Shown here: in pieces, positions 1 to 10,700 of the stretch
Layout of the letters: each line of letters opens with the position of its first letter
How positions within the stretch are numbered: the first letter of the stretch is position 1
NCBI GenBank assembly: GCA_002049455.2
Contig: KV918834.1
Span: 211,105-275,104, forward strand
Direction: 5' to 3'
DNA from: Porphyra umbilicalis
Lineage: Eukaryota > Rhodophyta > Bangiophyceae > Bangiales > Bangiaceae
Length of the DNA stretch: 64,000 nucleotides
Program-made: the position numbers and the translations under genes
Notes under the pieces: generated by a model
Database searches by the model: none
What the model was told of the DNA's origin: nothing
Seen by the model: only the letters and a program-made list of their open reading frames with translations

Positions 1-148
1 GGTGAATGATTGCGTGGCTGGCGTGCCAAAGTCACGTCGACAGGAAACGCAGATCGCCCGTTAGCATGCGACGCCCGGTGCGCCGCAGGCCTCCCACGAG
101 CAGCCCGGCTCGCCTAAGACCGTCCAAGTCCGGGGTCTAGACGGCAGC

Positions 149-290
149 CATCGCTCATGCTGGTGGCATGGCACAGGTGGCCCAAGTCGACACGGTTTGG
201 GTGGTGTGGGGAGTTCAAGTCAGTTGCAATTCAATATTTGGATTCGGAGAAGGACCCAGACGGTCAACGTCCTTGAAACTATTGCGGGTC
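149..290 (+). repeat. SINE-like copy 1 with tRNA-type promoter boxes
   Basis: The sequence contains TGGCACAGGTGG (169-180), which resembles a pol III A box with one mismatch in the pyrimidine position, and AGTTCAAGTC (212-221), which fits the B-box consensus GWTCRANNC. The 31-base gap between them is normal for a tRNA. The head and the downstream body (a GATT.GGA.AAG segment followed by GGACCCAG) recur at 5368-5527. This copy is diverged by point changes and small indels. I infer a tRNA-derived SINE; the parent tRNA was not identified. Confidence 0.5.
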
Positions 291-830
291 CCCGAACTCT
301 TGTCCTGGTGGCCAGAGACCGGGACAAACTGCGATTTTCGGTTAGGCATGAAACCCGCCCTACAGTTCCCTAAACTTGCAACTAAGGCGCTTCCAAATGT
401 TTTTCAAGTACGATCCGGGTACACATTAATGGCGACGCCTGCAGCTGAAGTCTATGTGCAGGGCCCTCCATTTTGGGCAACCGTTCTTAGGTGGGATCTC
501 CCGCCTCGCTCGGTCCCGTCTGAGCAGGATCTCACTGTTCTCACCCTGGAAAGCGCATTCCTTGATGCTCAAGCCGTGAGTATAGCCTGCACCTGGCCGG
601 GACGCACTGATTGTCGAGTCTTTCTGCAGATTTTGATCATGCATGGTTTTCCTGCGAAGACCCAGGTGCCACCCGTGGGCCAGTTTCTGTATTTTTCTTC
701 GCGCTTTCGCGTGCGGAAGATGAAGATTGCGCTGCGCGCGGAGACGGGAACTGTGGGGCGAGGAATAGGAGGCGGGTCACGTGCAGTATGACACCATGAA
801 GTCGGCTGCCATGCGCCAACTTGCTGATTC
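291..830. other. Stretch without a recognisable gene
   Basis: Open frames here (for example one of about 200 codons running from 168 through 791) have no domain-like pattern and overlap the SINE copy. I see no RNA gene and no further repeat. Confidence 0.4.
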
Positions 831-1816
831 TTGCATCTCGAAGATGACCAGAGCCTAGAGACGGTCGCTTACAACACTCGCATGTTCCGCCGGACACTGA
901 CTCGCTTGTTGCCATACGTGAAGGACACAGGGGAGGTTCATTACACACCAGCAATGTGGAATACGCTCACGGACAGCTTTTTGAAGTGCCCGGATCTGCG
1001 CTCGGCGGTGCTTTTCGCGATAGAGCAGGGCCCAGAGGCATTTCTGGACGAGGATTCTGACAGTGTCACAAACCTTCATCAATTGCCGGGCGACGATCTC
1101 TCCATTTCGCAATCCTCTGTATCTCGCATTATGTCTGCCACCGGCTTGACGCGTAAGGAGATCGAGACTGCTTTCATTCCACGTAACAATCTTGAACTTG
1201 CGCGCTGGGTCCTGGATCAGTGGGACATTCCTTTGCGTGCGCGAGTTTATGTTTATGAGGCCCACTGTTGCGGCCGTTCTGCCAACCGGAAGTGAGCATG
1301 GCCTTTGCGTGGTCAGTGAGCTGCATGCTACCTTATCAACTCTCGGGGGGTGAGCAAGAGAGTTTTTGTTGCAATGAGGCACGAGCGAGTGCTAGACTGG
1401 AAGATCACGCAATAACCACCCGGACAGTCCTCTGTCGACTTCATGCTTTTCGCCGCCGAGCACTTGCTTTCCCACGTGACTGCATATGATCCAAGTTTAT
1501 CCTGGTCTCAACAGGCTGAGCAGTGCGTCCTGATCCTGGATAATGCCAGGGTCCACGATCAGGCCGCCCTTGGGCTTATCGAGAGCAAGGGCGTGCCTGT
1601 GCGCCTCCTACCTCCCTACACCCTGACTTAAACCCCATTGAGGACGTCTTCTCTGTCGGGAGTAGTTGGCTGCGGCGTTACGCGACGCCGGTGCAGTTCA
1701 ACGCTTGGCCGTTCTACTGCATTGCTGTCATGCTCTCCTCAATTTCCCCAATTTCCCCAGCCATATGCCGTGGCTTGGTAGAGGCGGCCGTGCGCCACTG
1801 CGCGCTGTTCATCTGA
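831..1816 (+). pseudogene. Decayed IS630/Tc1-superfamily (DDE_3) transposase
   Basis: Conceptual translation shows the order expected of a DDE_3-type transposase. There is an N-terminal helix-turn-helix (about 1090-1170, containing SSVSRIMSATGLTRK), then the first catalytic strand with VYVYEAHCCGRSANRK (about 1240-1293), then a middle strand VLDWKITQ (about 1390-1410). The second catalytic strand VLILDNARVHDQ is at about 1528-1565 and the third, DLNPIEDVFSVGSSWLRR, at about 1625-1680. The C-terminus ends at TGA 1814-1816. The copy is dead. The first catalytic Asp is replaced by Tyr (V-Y-E for V-D-E), a stop follows SANRK at 1293-1295, a TAA lies at about 1411, and one base is missing in PPYT(P)DLNP near 1625. 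No ATG opens the frame; it starts after TGA 825-827. Family assignment is confident; the element ends were not found. Confidence 0.8.
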
Positions 1817-1974
1817 CGTTCGGGAATAGATTCTTATTTTTCTGTCTTCGTGCGGGCGGTGAGAACGACATTGACCACGTGCTTACAACGATGACTCAGC
1901 AGCTCCATGCACCTTACTATCCGGCTTCTCTGCCTTTTGTGGCCGGAAACTTTTGAAAACATTCTGTGCCTGAC

Positions 1975-2610
1975 GACGGCAGCGACGAAGACGCCAGGAC
2001 TCGCAGCGGGCGCTCGGTGCCGGTCCACAAGCAGCAAGATGATGCGCGTGGGTCGGCGGCGTGTGGCCCGTGCGTGGACCTATGTGGACGCCGCGGCGCC
2101 AGCGTCGTCGGTGGCAATGGGACGGAGTGTGGGACGCTGCGGTACGGTTGGATGCGACGAGGGGGTGGTCCCAGGCCAAAGAGGGGGCGGAACGTAAACG
2201 GTGCCAGAGAGAACGGCGGTTTGAGGTGCGTCGGTGCGGTATGTGGGCTTTACGCGGAGCGCACTGCCACTCTGAGTGAAACGAGGACGCCACGGGCGTG
2301 TACGCAGAGCGCGGGGTGGTCGTAGCGCATGCGCTATAGTGACATTTGTTTGCGCTGGTGAATGACAGGCAAACGAAACACGGACACTGACGCTTTGCTG
2401 TGGCATTTGCTGTTGTCCGGGGGTTTCCTGTTTCAATCGGCAATTCTGATGCGCACACTGAACTCGTCAGGGGTAGAAACGCCAGGAATCGCCGCGGGCG
2501 CTCGCTGCTGGTCCACAAGCCGCAAGATGATGCGTATGGGCCGGCGGCGTGTGGCCCGTGTGTGGACCTGTGCCGACGCTCTGGCGTCAGCGTCGGCTGT
2601 GACAATTTGA
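1975..2610 (+). repeat. Diverged direct repeat, offset about 488 bp
   Basis: About 130 bp around 1990-2130 recurs around 2478-2612. Shared blocks include GTCCACAAGC (2023 and 2511), then GCAAGATGATGCG and GGCGGCGTGTGGCCCGTG. A weaker third match (CAAACG..CACTGAC..TTTGC.GTGGC) links 2372-2405 to 2841-2873 at an offset of about 470. The units carry substitutions and small indels and no long conserved frame, so I read them as old repetitive DNA and not as a gene. Confidence 0.55.
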
Positions 2611-4267
2611 CGGGGTGTGGAGGCCTTTTGTGATTTCGAGTCGGTTTCACGGGTGGTGGTGAGCGTGTGTCGGTATGTGCGTGCTTGGGTTCGTCAGGGC
2701 TGGGTCTTATCCGTGTCAGTGCGTGGCATGCCGGCGGAGACGAGCTTTGACGCTTTCTATGGGCTGACGGAGCATCTGTCGTCCATGCAGAGCGAGAGGA
2801 TGCCACATTGTGCGCGCGGCAATGTCTACGGTAAGCACGCCAAACGCAGGCACTGACACATTTGCCGTGGCGTTCCCTCTTTTTTGGTGGCTGCCTGTGC
2901 TCCTTTTGCTTCTATGATGCACCTGCTGAACCCAACAGGCATGTATTTGCCTTCGGTGCGGCGGCGACGTCTTGAGTTTGTGCTGAGGACAGTCATCTTG
3001 CATGCGCCGGATTTGGTGCGCAAGCCAGCCGAGATCCGCCAACATCTGTCGGAGGGGGTCGGCGGCGGAAGTTTTGGGCGAAATCCGCCGCAATCCTCTC
3101 AACTGAACGCGTTTGCCTCTCTTTGCTGGTTCCTCCATTGAATGCACACCGGTAGTCCTTCTTCGCTGTTGCTCCGTTGCCTACTTCTGTTTCCCCTTTC
3201 AGCTGTGCCTTTGTGTGCCGACTCGGACATTTCTCTCTTTGATATGTGGTCTACTGGAGTTTTGTGACTTGCGTGGGGCCGTTTTTTTCCGTGTGTGCCT
3301 TTAGTGCTTTGGTTCGCTCTGTTTTTGTTCGTGGCTGTGTGTGTCGGTTGATGTCGTGTGCACTGAAAGGATTTCTTTTCTCGATACCACGTTCCCTCTT
3401 CGGTCCCAGGAGCACAGCACATGTCAAGGGAGGATACAGGATAGTTCTTTGGGGGAGATGGGCCAGTCAAGAGGTAGGTTTGGTGCAAGATTACTGAGGG
3501 ATAGGAATGACTCTACGTTCCAAAAGCAGGCATGTACAACTGAGATGAGATTGCATTTTCGACGGGATTGGTGAGTGGGGACAAGGGCCAGTGAATAAGA
3601 AAACAGGATGTAAGAGGAAGCATGCATGCCGAGCAAGGTGGGAACAGATGCAAAAACCAGTGGGGCGACGCCATGCGCTGGGTCTGTCGATCAGGTCTGA
3701 CCTCGTTGCCTTGCAACACCAAATGACTCGGAGAAGAGGGGCCAGAAAGACGACGGAAAACCAGCCAGAAGGTCCAAAAGAGGACTGGAAAGCGTCTGAG
3801 AAATGCGCCAGTCACGGTCGAGAGCAATCCAGGCGACAGCAGAGGCGACTGGACGACGTGAACTAGAGGATGACGGAAGAGACCCGAAGGAACGCTCGAC
3901 CTGGAAGTCATCCAATGTATCCTGCCGAACGCTGCTACGCGAGTTAATAGGAGCCGGGGGGTTGAGGGGGGGGGGGAAGGGTCAGGTCAAAAGCCAAGCG
4001 AACGTCTGCGGAAAGCAGCGGGGGCGCGGGCGGAGGGGGCCTCAAACCGGCTTGAAAGCAAACCCTGCAGAGTCGATGTGCCGACACGGTGCATTGAGCC
4101 CGGGGGGGGGGGGGGATGGACGCCACACAAGCGCAATAGGCACGGCTCGCAAAGTTGAGCCGCACCGCGCTCGACTGGCGGGTCGAAAGAGAGCCGACGC
4201 GCTGACGTGAGCCAAACGATTGCTTTCACTTTCGACGTGTTCCTATCAGGTCCGCTCATCAGGCCGT
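2611..4267. other. Gene-poor stretch
   Basis: There are no recognisable domains on either strand. GC rises after 3950, where poly-G runs (3962-3975, 4099-4114) appear. It lies downstream of the Cys-rich minus-strand frame that ends at 4268. Confidence 0.4.
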
Positions 4268-4753
4268 CTAGGCGCACGAAAGGCGAGCAGCCCCGGAGGC
4301 CGCACCGGCATCCCGAGCGGCACCAATCGCCGCGTCTGCGTCTTGCGCCCGCAGCTGAGCCGCTGCCGTGCCCAGTCCCGCGTCGTCGACGGTCGCGGAT
4401 CTGGCGACGTGGGCGGCCAAATGCGACCCATTTTCCGAGCCGGAGACCGTAACAACCAAGGCTTTCTGGGCCCGAGCGCGCTTCTCCTTCAATTGGCGAG
4501 GCGTGAGGGCTTGTGCATCGATGATTCCTCGAAGCCGAGCGTGCATTGCGGCCATATCGTGCTTTTCGCACACTGATTTGGCGGCCCGCCCTTGCGAGGT
4601 TACACAGGACAGCATGTCGTCCGTGTGCCCCGGAGTCTTGCATGTCATGCACGCCAGGGAGCACACAGTGCATATCGTAAGGCCACGACGAGTGATACAG
4701 CGATATTTGGGGTAATCCACGAGCGGGCAGGCGGTTGAAAAGTGGCAGGCCAT
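4268..4753 (-). CDS. Cys/His-rich putative zinc-binding protein, unknown function
   Basis: A 161-codon frame starts at ATG 4753 and looks protein-like. The first 60 residues hold about ten cysteines in a CxxC-rich pattern (C3, C9, then CITRRGLTICTVCSLACMTC around residues 19-38, PGH, C49), followed by GRAAKSVCEKHD and a basic helical stretch (TPRQLKEKRARAQKAL), then an Ala-rich tail. The frame is open upstream of the ATG to a TAA near 4862 and adds more Cys (RRCSACRM just before the Met), so the true start may be further upstream or in another exon. The pattern suggests a structural zinc domain, as in many transposon-encoded or DNA-binding proteins. I do not recognise the family. Confidence 0.4.
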   Translation of the reverse strand: MACHFSTACPLVDYPKYRCITRRGLTICTVCSLACMTCKTPGHTDDMLSCVTSQGRAAKSVCEKHDMAAMHARLRGIIDAQALTPRQLKEKRARAQKALVVTVSGSENGSHLAAHVARSATVDDAGLGTAAAQLRAQDADAAIGAARDAGAASGAARLSCA

Positions 4754-5367
4754 CCTGCAAGCACTGCATCGTCTGAGCCACGTTGCTTGGAGGCTCGCTA
4801 CACGATACCAGTCGGAAAACGTGGCAGCGAGCAGTTCATGTCGCGGTGAGCGTGCTCGTTAGAAACGAAATAAGAACGGTACCGCTCCAGTTTAGCACTC
4901 ATGACAGTCACATGCTGATCTTTCTCCTGGCCCCTCCTTCGAGAACATGCTTAAGAGCATTACACGTACCAGGCTGTGAGGGCATGTTGGCGTGTTGGGC
5001 AGCCGGCTGGGCCGCTGCACTAGAAGCGCCGCCGGCCATCTTGAACAAGCGCTATCCGCAGTTGTCGAGCCAGATGATACGAAAAGACGCACTGAAGAGA
5101 GACAGTGATGGACCCAGCGACGATGCCGGCAGTTACGACGACGATGACGGCTGCTGTGACGCCCGTGGCTCGATGACGACGGCCGCGGGCACTATTGCGC
5201 CTCTACCGCAGCAAACATCCGCAATTAGAGTTACACACCAACTCCCGCAGTGTGGTCAACTTGAATGGGAACACTGCTCTAAGAAGCCATAAAGCTTGGT
5301 CCCATCATTTTCGTTGTAAACTAACACTCAATCCCAGTCTCTGGCCACGTGGGGATCAGCAATATAC
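4754..5367. other. Stretch without a recognisable gene
   Basis: Apart from the open upstream extension of the Cys-rich frame (4754 to about 4860, minus), I see no supportable gene. Confidence 0.35.
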
Positions 5368-5527
5368 AGTTCTGATTAAAATCGAGCGGGCATGCTGGTG
5401 GCATGGCGCAGGTGGCTCAAGTAATCACGGGCCGAACGGTGTGGCAGGTTCAAGTCAATTCAGACCCAATTTTTTGATTGGAAGAAGTATCTCTGGACCC
5501 AGTTCGTGGACGTGCTTAAAGCTTTAC
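5368..5527 (+). repeat. SINE-like copy 2
   Basis: This is the best preserved copy. The A-box-like TGGCGCAGGTGG is at 5404-5415 and the B box GGTTCAAGTC at 5447-5456, with a 31-base gap. The unit begins with TACAGTTCTGAT and is followed directly by a second unit beginning TACAATTCTGAT, so copies 2 and 3 form a head-to-tail pair with a 160-bp period. The body matches copy 1. Confidence 0.55.
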
Positions 5528-5660
5528 AATTCTGATGGACATCGAGCGGGCATGCTGGCGGTATGGCGCAGGTGGCCAAATGTGGACACAATTTTGGCGG
5601 TGTGGGAGTCTTGCTGTCAGCGCTTCGAAGTCATCTTCCGAGGTCGGAAGGACGCCGTAC
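5528..5660 (+). repeat. SINE-like copy 3, B box decayed
   Basis: The head matches copy 2 over about 45 bases (ATCGAGCGGGCATGCTGGCG) and keeps the A-box-like sequence at 5564-5575. The B-box position reads GAGTCTTGC and no longer fits the consensus, so this copy is probably inactive. Confidence 0.5.
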
Positions 5661-5830
5661 AGAATGGTGTTCCCGTGGCTCGATGAATGGGCTGGGTTAC
5701 AGTTGGACGGAAGAGCTTTACAAGTGCTATGTAGATCACCTTTGTGCAAGCAAAAAAAACGCTGCACATCCCGCAGGCCAGGAGGAGGCAGCACCGTCAC
5801 ACTATCTTGGCCATTAAACATCTCATTCGC

Positions 5831-6292
5831 CTAGATCTGCCGCCCGTCAGCATCCCGTACAAAGCACGTTAGAAACTGGTCTGTTGCCCAAGCGTGGTAA
5901 AAGACCACCTGGAGGGCGGTGCGCAGGCTCAGAAGGTGCGCGCCGCCGCCGTTAACTTTCACCGCGTTCTGCGAGTCCGCCACGGCCAGGATCAGGTCGG
6001 CGTAACGGCGCTCGCAGCTGGCCAAGCCGGTAGCAAGGCCCAAAACAAAACGCACCCGCTTAAATAGCGCTGCGATGACATTTTCGTGAATTATAAACTG
6101 GATTTGGAGACGTACTGAAAGCGTGCTTAGCGCGGCGGGCGGAGCCGCCGCGACGCCACCGCAGTGCATGGCGCGACGGCAGATGTCCCGCATCGCCGCC
6201 GTAATCAACTCAGGCTCGAAACGAAGACGCGCGCCACCGCCGCCAAGGCATAATCCCGCCGCCGCGGCGTTTGGCAGTCGGCCGCCACGACT
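5831..6292 (-). pseudogene. Protein-like fragment, family unknown
   Basis: A minus-strand frame open from a TGA near 6293 to a stop at 5831 reads as plausible folded protein. It mixes hydrophobic and charged residues (for example FEPELITAAMRDICRRAM near 6220, then RVRFVLGLATGLASCERRYA and ALQVVFYHAWATDQFL). There is no ATG at its start, so it is either an exon or a relic of a mobile gene. A differently oriented protein-like fragment follows at 6309-6440. Confidence 0.3.
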
Positions 6293-6308
6293 TCATGCGC
6301 CTCAAAGA

Positions 6309-6560
6309 CTGACTTCTACGTCCGCACCCGCGTTTTCTTCAACTTTTCCGAAGACCTCGTGGGGCGGATGTTGGCGGGGCGACTGTTCGAAAACCCCGCC
6401 GTGCCGCTTCGCGAAGGGGGCATGTCGATCCCCGCTGCTTTAACGGTCTCAAGCCAGTCAGCAGCGCTGGCTGGGCTGAGGTCGGCAGGCTGCCTGTCGG
6501 GGGGGGATTGTCCTCATGAAAACTCCTTGAAGGAGACAGGTGGGGCTCTACGCCACGCTG
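6309..6560 (+). pseudogene. Protein-like fragment on the opposite strand, family unknown
   Basis: A plus frame contains DFYVRTRVFFNFSEDLVGRM, then LAGRLFENPAVPLREGGM, and runs into a Ser/Ala/Gly-rich tail. The composition resembles real protein, but no start codon or family is recognisable. It lies back to back with the 5831-6292 fragment, as expected for rearranged relics. Confidence 0.25.
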
Positions 6561-6982
6561 GCGTGGCTCTTCTGGCGGACACAAGAGCAAAATATGTACG
6601 CGAAGCTGATCTGAGCGGTGCATAGTAATCTGATAGTGTGTGTGCAGCCGCAATGATTCTTTGCCCTTTTGAGGGCGACGCTATACATCTGAAGCACAGC
6701 CATGCTCCCATAGATCGCATAGAACGACGTGTACAATCATGCGAACCAGCGAGGGTATCCATACCATTCAAGAGCATCTTCCGTGCTCACCACATCTGGC
6801 TCAAGCACAATCTCTGCCGCTGAGAAGGGAATAGGAGGGCCGAGCAGCTGGATGCTCGTTAGGAGCAGCTGGAACACATCTTTCAGTGAGAAAAAGGCTG
6901 GTGGCTCGTCGCCAAGCCTGTGGCCCTTGCGCTTCCTCATAACAGAGATTGACCGGTTCGATTCATCTTCAGATGATTTCAA
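6548..6982 (-). pseudogene. Protein-like frame with one internal stop
   Basis: Two open stretches in one minus frame, 6982-6740 and 6736-6551, are separated by a single stop at 6737-6739. The first holds SLKDVFQLLLTSIQLLGPP and VVSTEDALEWYGYPRWFA; the second continues SFYAIYGSMAVLQMYSVAL. The only start is TTG. This is probably the remnant of a transposon-borne or spliced gene. No family assigned. Confidence 0.25.
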
Positions 6983-7600
6983 TAACCTTTACGTGGCGCT
7001 GTAATTTTCAGACCTACCAGTTCAAACGTAACTAGGCATGGGCCACCGACCACTGTCCATCTCTGCCTTCGTCGCGTGGCGCCAAGTACGGTAGTCGGTC
7101 ACGTGTGGGCACTGCATTTTGACTGTCGACCCCGGGGCCGAAAACTGAAGTAGGATCATCTGGTGGCTTTGGCATGTGTGTTCGTGTGCGAGACATTTCA
7201 AAATATCTCGCGAACGCTCACATTCCGATCCTCAACGTCCCGAATGCGGTCTGTTCTGGGTAGCTCGTCCTTTGTGTGCGGAACTGCCGTTCGAGACAGA
7301 ATTGCAGAAATGAAGCGGACGTGATTGGAACGTAGCGCTCCCATTGTGTTTCACGCGTGCGTGCAAGCTGAGATCCCGTCGCCAGGACTGGGCCAGGGCC
7401 TTGTCTTACTATTCTATTTGTTCGAAGTGATTGGGGTTAAGCGATCACGTCACTTTTCTTGTTATTGATGCCGTGTCAGTCACAAAGCAAAGTTATTGCT
7501 CGTCTCACGAAAATGGCCGTTGCAGAAAGTGGAGAGGCGGAGCCGACAACAGCTCGTAGAAATGAAGTCAGATTGGCTGTTCGGCAAGCCACAATCGAAC
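6983..7600. other. Stretch without a recognisable gene
   Basis: Moderate GC. I see no supportable coding or RNA feature. Confidence 0.35.
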
Positions 7601-7602
7601 TA

Positions 7603-7733
7603 CAGTGCGTTCTCGTTGTAAGAGATAGCTGATTCGGCTCAATATGAAGAAAACGTGGCCCACACGGACTGGTGTGAAAGACTCGCGACCCATCATCTGT
7701 TGTAAACGATTCTCTTATAACGAGAACGCACTG
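7603..7733. mobile_element. 131-bp MITE with 23-bp inverted termini and TA duplication
   Basis: The left terminus, CAGTGCGTTCTCGTT-G-TAAGAGA (7603-7625), is matched by the reverse complement of 7711-7733 at 22 of 23 positions; the only difference is G/A at position 16. A TA dinucleotide lies directly outside each end (7601-7602 and 7734-7735). There is no coding capacity inside. TA duplication and CAGT termini are hallmarks of the Tc1/mariner/pogo superfamily, so this is a non-autonomous derivative mobilised in trans. Its ends do not match the Tc1 elements at 46-49 kb beyond CAGT. Confidence 0.8.
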
Positions 7734-7735
7734 TA

Positions 7736-10700
7736 TTGGCTGAGCAGTGCCGCCAGTAATTGTGCAATCCAAAGACCGCGCCTTGCAGAAGTCACACAGA
7801 GGCATTGCCGCACACAACGAGATTTCCTGACATTTTTGGGCCGCTTTCTTGGGCCTGAAGAGGACATCAAGAGGGTTCTGGGCCAGACCTATGAGTTCTC
7901 ACGAGACCAACAAGCTTCTTAAGATTTCTTGATATCCTGATGTGCATCTCCAGTGCACAGAGCCACATCGGGAGACTCTGTATGGAACTCATTTGATTCC
8001 TTGCCTTTCGAGTGGTCCATGTACTCTGCAGAATGAATATGAGAGCAACGCCTCTGCAACCGCCAGGTTTTGGAGGTCAGCCAAATCTGCGCTAAGAACT
8101 CCAGTCAGAAGGATACCCGGTTGCAACCGCACTCGAAGGCGAGCGTCAGGCAGGACACCAGCTCCGTTTCGCCATTCCCCGACCGGCACCCTGCTGCGTC
8201 CGCTCCATGCTGCAATCCCCGCGGGCGTCTTTTCTTCTCCTTCATCCTCACTGCTCACGTCACCGGCGTCCGCACTATGACGGACGTAGCCGCGCCGGGC
8301 TCGGGCCCGCCGCCGCCAGGGACGGTGGCAGCCCTTCAGTTGCAGTGGCCGGCCGAGGGCGGTTGAAAGGTGGTGAATAGCCCCTAGTTGAGGGGGGGGC
8401 CTCTTTTCGTGGTGTTATCGGCGTCGACGGGCGGGGTGTGCTTGTGTCGGGCTGATGGGCGGCGAGGGCGTTATGCGAACATCTCGTCTGTTTGGGAGGT
8501 CGGTTTGGTCGCCTAAAAGCATTCCAGGTGAGTACTGGAATCGCCTGGTACTGCTTCCCGTGCTGCTCGCGCCGCTTCACGGGCGGCTCACCTGCTGCGG
8601 AGCTACCCCTGGCCGACGCGGCAGAACACACATAAACGGCAGCAGATCCAACACCTTTTCGTCTCATCATACTCAGTCGTCTCGACCCAACAGGTGCGTC
8701 TTCTGTCACACCCCCAGCTTCCTATTTCGGCTGCACACGCCAAGTTCTGTGGCTCACCACCCCTCACCCCCCCCTTCCCCCCCCCGTTCACGCACGCTTT
8801 GGTGCTTTACTCCCATGGAGCTGCCTTGTTCTGTGCGCGGTCCCTTCGTGTCGTTGAGATAAACACATGCTCGTCTTTTTTCTTGTCGTTTTGACCACAG
8901 CTGCCCTCGTCGATCTCCCTTGTTGGTGCTGATCACCGCCGGTGGCTCTCTTGCGTTTTTTTTTTTTTAAAGGGGGAATGAAGGTCACGGCGGTGGGTAT
9001 GTGCACTCTGAGTTCGAGGCGGCTTCTCCCTCCACGACTCGAACAGCATTGTACGCACTGTGGACGGGCTAGAAGAACTGATGCCGACAGTAAAGAAGTG
9101 CATTAAACTGCAGCGAACGCAAGCTCAGTCCCGCAGCGCAGAAGAAAGACCAAGACAATAAAGAACAAGAGCAGCGTGTGTGTTTATGGCACAGAACAAG
9201 GCAGCTGACCCACGAAAAAGAAAGCAAGAAAAACGAATGCAAGACGAGACGAAAAACAGAAGTGATTGGAACAGGAGTGGGGGGGGGGGGGCGAGGGGGA
9301 TCGTGGGGCGGCAGGGGGGGGGATCGGGGGGACGCCTCGGCCGCAGCCGCGGCGACGGCGACGTCGGCGGTGGGGGGGGGGTGGGGGGGCTGCGGATCGC
9401 GGCGGCGACGTGGTCCGAATCGACGACGCCGGCGTCGGGTCGACACTTGCGTCCTGATCGTCACAAATTTGATCATGTGACCTCGACCGACCCAGAACGG
9501 GCCTGTGATCTGGACCGTCGGGCCATCGTTCAGGGATCAAGATAGGGTCAAGAGATGCTGCGATTCCCTATGATTTCGCAATGGACTTGCCAGCGGTTCG
9601 AAATGGCACGGAGGACGAGATCTACTGGTCTCAGTCCTGCTCGCACTGGGCTGTCAGCTGAAGTGGGCGACACGCCCGGGGCCGCGCTCTGATCATCGAC
9701 ACTGGACGTGTGACGCCTGGCACGCGCGCCACGGGGGGAACAGCGAATTTGGTCGACGGGCCTGGCATCCCGACGTGCGGGGCCAGTGACGGCGCTGGAG
9801 AGCTCTTCGATGTCATGCGTTGCCGTGTGTGTTGGAGCACCCAAATTCTATTGAGCACAGAAGTGGGTTTGAGACTTTTTCTGGGACACGTCACTTAATT
9901 GTGGCCGCGCTTGCAAGAAACCAGGAACATATGGGACGCACTTTTGATGTCGGCCGAGTGCTAGGTTTTTTGTGGAACGACTGTACTATTGATCTTGGCT
10001 TAGTGCTAGGTTTTTTTGTAGAACGACTGTAGCTTGTTATCGCTTTGCACTTGCTCATGTACAGAGCCCCGACATCTGGCCGACAACAGGTCGATGCACG
10101 CGTCTATAAAGTTTTCTTCTCATGGAAGCAACAAACAGGAGACAAAAGATGGCGGGGACATCGCCTTAGCGGCCCTTGTTCCAGCTGGAAAGCATATCTT
10201 CGGCCGCAACCACATTTGAGAGAAAGCACGCCCAGGTCAGGACGCTCAGGTCGCGACGGCGACTGGTTGTCACGGTGGCCATTGTTCGCGTGGGTGGCCA
10301 GCGACAACTACATTCCCACGTCCGGCACGCTGTCTCCACTCGCGGAGGCCTTCTCGCCTCCTTCAACATATCCAAAGAAGGAAACATGGCCGGGGCGGGA
10401 GCCGTCCGATACAACTGCGGAAAGCCGGCCTGCTCGTCAGATCATAGGACTTGTCAGACTACAAGTCAAATCGCGGAAGCCTGTTCCAATGTAATGGGAA
10501 AATCGTTTCGAGAAAGAGTCCTCATTCTTTGCCATCGGCGCAGCACTGCCGAAGCAGTCGACAGAGAGATGCACACGCGTCAAGCGCCGCTGCATACAGA
10601 GCCACAAGCAAGCACTTTTTTCTTGCAGCGGTGCACTCTTCAACTCACAACGAGACGGCACCGAACGTACTGTGCAAATAGGCTTGGCAACGGCGCCTCC

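Noticed and set aside
6940-6970. GGTTCGATTC, a B-box-like sequence suggesting a tRNA gene
   Set aside because: No A box at the right distance and no cloverleaf stems around it.
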